Part shown: positions 60,775 through 64,000 of the stretch, in pieces | Layout of the letters: every line of letters begins with the position of its first letter | Position numbering within the stretch: position 1 is the stretch's first letter | Assembly (NCBI GenBank): GCA_038203525.1 | Contig: JBBRDW010000009.1 | Coordinates: 1 to 64,000 of the forward strand | Direction: 5' to 3' | Source: Limnovirga sp038203525 | Lineage (GTDB): Bacteria; Bacteroidota; Bacteroidia; Chitinophagales; Chitinophagaceae | DNA: 64,000 bases | The notes under the pieces: generated by a model | Database searches by the model: none | The model's input: the letters and a program-made list of their open reading frames with translations, nothing else | What the model was told of the DNA's origin: nothing | Position numbers and translations under genes: made by a program

Positions 60775-61842
60775 ATGAATGCATCACTCTTTCTGCCAAT
60801 TACAATTAGAAGCATAACAATAAAAAACCGTATTACAGTTTCACCCATGTGCGAATATTCTGCCGTAGACGGATTTGCAAACGACTGGCATCTTGTTCAT
60901 TTGGGCAGCCGGGCTTCAGGCGGGGCAGGGTTGATTATTAGTGAAGCTGTCGCTGTATCTTCCGAAGGCAGAATAACACCCAATGATTTGGGATTGTGGA
61001 AAGATGAGCAGGTGCATTTTCTGAAAAGAATAACGGAGTTTATTGAATCTCAGGGCGCAGTGCCCGGTACTCAGTTGGCGCATGCCGGGCGCAAAGCTAG
61101 TCATACCGCGCCATGGCAGGGCAATGCACCGTTAACGGTAAATGAAGGAGCCTGGCAAACAGTAGCTCCGTCTGCAATTGTTTTTAAAGAACACGATTCA
61201 GTTCCCAACGCTTTAAATGAAGAAGGCATTTTTGAAGTGATAGCCGATTTTAAATCAGCCGCTGCAAGGGCGTTAAAAGCGGGTTTTAAAATAATTGAAA
61301 TTCATGCCGCACATGGCTACCTTATCAATAGCTTTTTGTCGCCATTAAGTAATACGCGAAGTGATGACTGGGGTGGATCCTTTGAAAACCGCATAAGGTT
61401 GCTTGTAAAAATAGTTGAAGCGGTGCGCACCGAATGGCCGGCAGCATATCCGCTCTTTGTGCGTATTTCAGCAACAGACTGGGCCGAAGGTGGCTGGACG
61501 ATGGAAGACTCCGTGGGTTTGGCGGCTATCTTAAAAAACAAGGAGGTTGATCTTATTGATTGCTCAAGTGGCGGAAATGTTTATGGGGTAAAAATTCCTG
61601 TGGGGCCATTGTACCAAACCGATTTTGCCGCTAAAATAAAAAAGGAAACTGGCATTCTAACCGGTGCCGTCGGCATGATCAACACTGCAAGGGAGGCCGA
61701 GTCTATAATCAGAAGCGGTCAGGCAGATATTGTTTTACTTGCACGGCAGCTGTTGCGCGACCCATATTTTCCTCTCCACGCCGCAAAAGAATTGGGTGTA
61801 GATGTAAGCTGGCCTAATCAATACTTGCGGGCAAAACAATAA
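60775..61842 (+). CDS. Old yellow enzyme, YqjM/NamA-type ene reductase
   Basis: The protein is 355 residues, an FMN-binding TIM barrel. YqjM-type signatures are SPMCEYSA with the redox-tuning Cys at about 25, the GLIISEAVAVSSEGR strand, the HAGRKAS loop, and the substrate-binding His pair in IIEIHAAHGYLINSFLSP. RSDDWGGSFENRIRL and the FMN-binding GAVGMI follow. It reduces activated C=C bonds of enones, nitro compounds or maleimides using NADPH. The thermophilic-like (class III) subgroup is suggested by the Cys residue. It is a single gene between dispersed elements on both sides. Confidence 0.93.
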   Translation: MNASLFLPITIRSITIKNRITVSPMCEYSAVDGFANDWHLVHLGSRASGGAGLIISEAVAVSSEGRITPNDLGLWKDEQVHFLKRITEFIESQGAVPGTQLAHAGRKASHTAPWQGNAPLTVNEGAWQTVAPSAIVFKEHDSVPNALNEEGIFEVIADFKSAAARALKAGFKIIEIHAAHGYLINSFLSPLSNTRSDDWGGSFENRIRLLVKIVEAVRTEWPAAYPLFVRISATDWAEGGWTMEDSVGLAAILKNKEVDLIDCSSGGNVYGVKIPVGPLYQTDFAAKIKKETGILTGAVGMINTAREAESIIRSGQADIVLLARQLLRDPYFPLHAAKELGVDVSWPNQYLRAKQ

Positions 61843-61860
61843 ATTTTAAAGAAATTTTTT

Positions 61861-61911
61861 GGGCCCGGCAAATGTAAACATGGCATCGCCTGTTGCGTCG
61901 CACGCTTGTAC
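61861..61911 (+). repeat. Dispersed intergenic element (forward), close to consensus
   Basis: GGGCCCGGCA after T6, GGCATCGCC, core TTGCGTCGCACGCTTGTAC at 61893. It begins 18 bp after the OYE stop. Confidence 0.94.
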
Positions 61912-62128
61912 TGAATAAATAATGGCAGCTTACAGAGATCACTGTGTGTAAGCCTGCTTTTGGGCTAAAAACCATTCATTTTCCTTAATGGTATACTTTT
62001 TAAAACATACTCCCTTTAAACAGCACAATTCCCGTTTTTCTAAAAAAAACTGCCCAACTTTACTGTGCAACTTATTTAATTTGCTCATAAGAAATACCTG
62101 ATTTACGGCCCCATTTAAAAATTAAATT

Positions 62129-62773
62129 ATGCACGTAAAAAAAGTTTATTCATTAACTACCCTCATTGTTTTGACAGGATTTATTCTTGTATTGACAGCA
62201 TGCAAGAATAATAAGGATGATGGTAAAGAAACCGATATAACAGACACTGCAACTATGGAGCCATCCATATTTATCCGATCAGAAGACAGCGCAGTTGTTT
62301 TTACCAACAAAGCTGATGACTGGATCTCTAAGTCTTTGCATAACAGCGCATGGAACTGGAGCAGGTTTCAGCTTGCTGAGTTCTGGTACGAAGACAGTTT
62401 ACAAAAAGATCCATACGAAGAAAGTAAGAAATTTTACAGTGATTTTGCACCACTCCTAAAATGGTCGCCCGACAGTAGCTATATATTAGATTTGGGCACT
62501 ATTGGCACAATGATTATTAAGGATAAATTTGGTAAACCCTACATTGCAGACGGGGATATAGATACAGAGATTTCGATGCGTTACCCAAAAACAGAAATGA
62601 AGTCACGCATACTTTATTTTGGCTCAACCTATTCGCTTATCGATGCAAAATGGTTAGACAAAGAACAGGTGGCAATTTTAGCTTCGGTCTTATCAAACGG
62701 CCCGCAGGCCGATACGTTGCTTTGGGTAATTAACGCAAAAGAAAACTATTTTAGAAAATACAAATGGAAATAA
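62129..62773 (+). CDS. Hypothetical lipoprotein
   Basis: The protein is 214 residues. Residues 1-24 are a lipoprotein signal with LTAC at about 22-25, followed by a charged linker (KNNKDDGKETDITDT). The mature part is alpha/beta, with WSPDSSYILDLGTIGTMIIKD and ILASVLSNGPQADTLLWVINA. No family is recognised, though the last segment resembles small Bacteroidota lipoproteins of unknown function. It is monocistronic and lies between an OYE gene and rimO with no operon clues. Location is probably the periplasmic face of the membrane. Confidence 0.75.
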   Translation: MHVKKVYSLTTLIVLTGFILVLTACKNNKDDGKETDITDTATMEPSIFIRSEDSAVVFTNKADDWISKSLHNSAWNWSRFQLAEFWYEDSLQKDPYEESKKFYSDFAPLLKWSPDSSYILDLGTIGTMIIKDKFGKPYIADGDIDTEISMRYPKTEMKSRILYFGSTYSLIDAKWLDKEQVAILASVLSNGPQADTLLWVINAKENYFRKYKWK

Positions 62774-62946
62774 GCTGGAGTTTGATCATGAAATAAAAAT
62801 AAGATGCCCGACAATTATACCACAAATATGCATCCTTAGATCACACACTTCTATTTTCGTAATTTTGGCCAAACCTAAACAGTCGACCCCAACCGCAGAT
62901 AATCCAATGTTGACGGTTAGCGTTCAGCTGTGGACAAGACACTGAA

Positions 62947-62986
62947 GCGTGCGACCCCGCCAAAGACGGGGCAAGCTGCAAGTGAA
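62947..62986 (-). repeat. Dispersed element, insert-bearing subfamily (reverse)
   Basis: GCGTGCGACC, hairpin CCCCGCCAAAGACGGGG, then CAAGCTGCAAGTGAA. The insert can form a 5-bp GC stem. Confidence 0.78.
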
Positions 62987-63037
62987 TCCAAATTCGTATT
63001 CAGGTGTGTGGCTCATAAATACCCTTGTACAACCTTA

Positions 63038-63067
63038 ACTGAAAACTGCAAACTCCAAACTGTAAAC
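63038..63067. repeat. AAACT-tract repeat, solo copy upstream of rimO
   Basis: It reads AACTGAAAACTGC, then AAACTCCAAACTGTAAACT, nearly identical to the tract at 24388. No four-helix-bundle gene accompanies it. Confidence 0.6.
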
Positions 63068-63089
63068 TCTTTACCTTCGCGCCTTAATT

Positions 63090-64000
63090 ATGAAGTCAAG
63101 AACATTACAAAAAGACAGGGTAAACATTATAACCCTTGGCTGCAGCAAGAACCTGGTGGATAGTGAAGTGCTAAGCGGTCAGTTGCGTGCAAACGATATT
63201 GATGTGGTGCATGAGAATGGCAAACTGGATCATAACATTGTGGTGGTGAACACCTGCGGCTTTATTGATAAAGCAAAGGAAGAGAGCGTGAACACGATTC
63301 TGGAACAGGTGGCCCTGAAGAAAAAAGGAAGGTTGGATAAGGTTTATGTTACCGGTTGTTTAAGCGAACGTTATCGCGGCGACTTGGAAGCCGAGATACC
63401 CGAAGTAGATGCCTGGTTTGGCACGCTTGAACTGCCGCTGATACTAAAACAGTTTGATGCGGACTATAAAACCGAGCTACTTGGTGAGCGTATGTTAAGC
63501 ACGCCCAGGCATTATGCGTACTTAAAAATAAGTGAAGGCTGCAACCGTACCTGTGCGTTTTGCGCCATCCCGTTGATGCGCGGCAAGCATGTTAGCCGCA
63601 CAATGGAAAGCCTGGTGCAAGAAGCGGAAAGCCTCGTAAAAAAAGGTGTAAAAGAGATTATGCTGATAGCGCAGGAACTAACTTACTATGGACTTGATTT
63701 GTACAAAAAACGCATGCTCGACGAATTGCTCAAAAAGCTTGCCGATGTAAAAGATTTGGAGTGGATTCGTCTGCATTATGCTTACCCAAATAAATTTCCA
63801 CTGGAAGTGTTAGATGTAATGCGTGAACGCAAAAATATTTGCAACTACCTTGATATGCCTTTGCAGCACGCCAGCAACAATATGCTGCTGGCCATGAAAC
63901 GCCAAAGTACAAGAGCTGAAATAGAAGAACTTATAGTATCTATCCGCGAAAAAAATCCCGGTATTTGTTTGCGTACAACTTTGATCGCAGGTTTTCCCGG
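63090..64000 (+). CDS. rimO: Ribosomal protein S12 methylthiotransferase, 5' part
   Basis: 303 codons are visible from ATG 63090, and the gene runs off the right edge. The N-terminal UPF0004 domain has LGCSKNLVDSEVLSG with its first cluster-binding Cys, NTCGFIDKAKEES and VYVTGCLSERY. The radical-SAM CxxxCxxC motif is EGCNRTCAFCAIPLMRGKHVSR near residue 150. LGCSKN-VDSE and the IPLMRG form distinguish RimO from MiaB. It adds a methylthio group to an Asp of ribosomal protein S12, using two [4Fe-4S] clusters. The C-terminal TRAM domain lies outside the window. Confidence 0.96.
   Translation, partial: MKSRTLQKDRVNIITLGCSKNLVDSEVLSGQLRANDIDVVHENGKLDHNIVVVNTCGFIDKAKEESVNTILEQVALKKKGRLDKVYVTGCLSERYRGDLEAEIPEVDAWFGTLELPLILKQFDADYKTELLGERMLSTPRHYAYLKISEGCNRTCAFCAIPLMRGKHVSRTMESLVQEAESLVKKGVKEIMLIAQELTYYGLDLYKKRMLDELLKKLADVKDLEWIRLHYAYPNKFPLEVLDVMRERKNICNYLDMPLQHASNNMLLAMKRQSTRAEIEELIVSIREKNPGICLRTTLIAGFP

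Larger units (their letters stand above)
62774..63089. other. Intergenic region before rimO
   Basis: It holds one insert-bearing dispersed element (62947), a GGCTCAT tail at 63010 and an AAACT tract (63038-63067) just before rimO. A TACCTTCG box at 63072 is a weak -7 candidate. Confidence 0.5.

Noticed and set aside
6293..62986. CRISPR array or integron attC sites as an explanation for the recurrent element
   Set aside because: Copies are scattered over 57 kb with genes between, alternate in orientation, and have no uniform spacers, cas genes or integrase.
1..64000. tRNA or rRNA genes, riboswitches
   Set aside because: No cloverleaf-like TTCGA-type arms with matching acceptor stems, rRNA motifs or known riboswitch cores were noticed by eye; a covariance-model scan would be needed to be sure.

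Overview
The window looks like chromosome from a Bacteroidota bacterium, most likely a member of the Chitinophagaceae or a close relative. The evidence is type IX secretion (T9SS) C-terminal tails, SprB-type adhesin repeats, a gliding-motility-type C-terminal domain, TonB receptors, a Bacteroidota-type AMP nucleosidase, -7 boxes of the form TAnnTTTG, and AT-rich intergenic DNA. No rRNA, tRNA, CRISPR array, intact insertion sequence or prophage was seen. The species cannot be named from sequence alone.

Layout. 1-5628 (minus) is the 5' part of a giant secreted repeat protein with an enzyme-like N-terminal region. It is followed by about 1.5 kb of non-coding DNA holding a decayed IS1182-family transposase. 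7.2-12.1 kb holds an RRM RNA-binding protein, a leucine-rich-repeat T9SS protein and a GH20 hexosaminidase (all minus). 12.4-25.5 kb is mostly housekeeping: gatC, an ABC ATPase, cobalamin adenosyltransferase, a serine hydrolase, clpB, a DsbA-like protein, an MFS transporter, two different potassium channels, and a purK-purE operon split by a four-helix-bundle (S23/IVP) gene. 25.9-38.2 kb holds HPPD, AMP nucleosidase, a small HsdR_N-like protein, an M36 metallopeptidase, a lactonase-like propeller, a second GH20 enzyme and a gliding-type surface protein. 38.9-49.4 kb holds two small proteins, a FadN-type beta-oxidation enzyme, metG, and a DUF3347 protein next to a TonB receptor. 49.6-60.5 kb is a clade II nitrous-oxide reductase (nos) region: cytochrome c, nosZ, a fasciclin lipoprotein, a NosL fusion, nosD, nosF and nosY, then cupin, truncated globin and a coiled-coil protein, with a divergent Crp/Fnr regulator and a polytopic His-rich membrane protein. 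The window ends with an old yellow enzyme, a lipoprotein and the start of rimO.

The most unusual signal is not a gene. About 33 copies of an interspersed intergenic element, roughly 50-100 bp long with core TTGCGTCGCACTCTTGTAC, punctuate the window from 6.3 kb to 63 kb. None lies inside a gene as annotated here. Orientation alternates between neighbouring copies almost without exception (28 of 32 steps). Many copies begin directly at the T-tract of an intrinsic terminator. A three-copy subfamily has the core split by a shared GC-rich insert. Smaller repeat families are also present: AAACT tracts in inverted orientation around the purK/purE insertion, and AACCTAACAGG palindromes on both sides of the fasciclin gene.

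Functional picture: an aerobic or facultative, polymer-degrading, probably gliding or adhesive bacterium that can reduce N2O. Chitin or peptidoglycan sugars are probably handled by the GH20 enzymes, and protein by the M36 peptidase.
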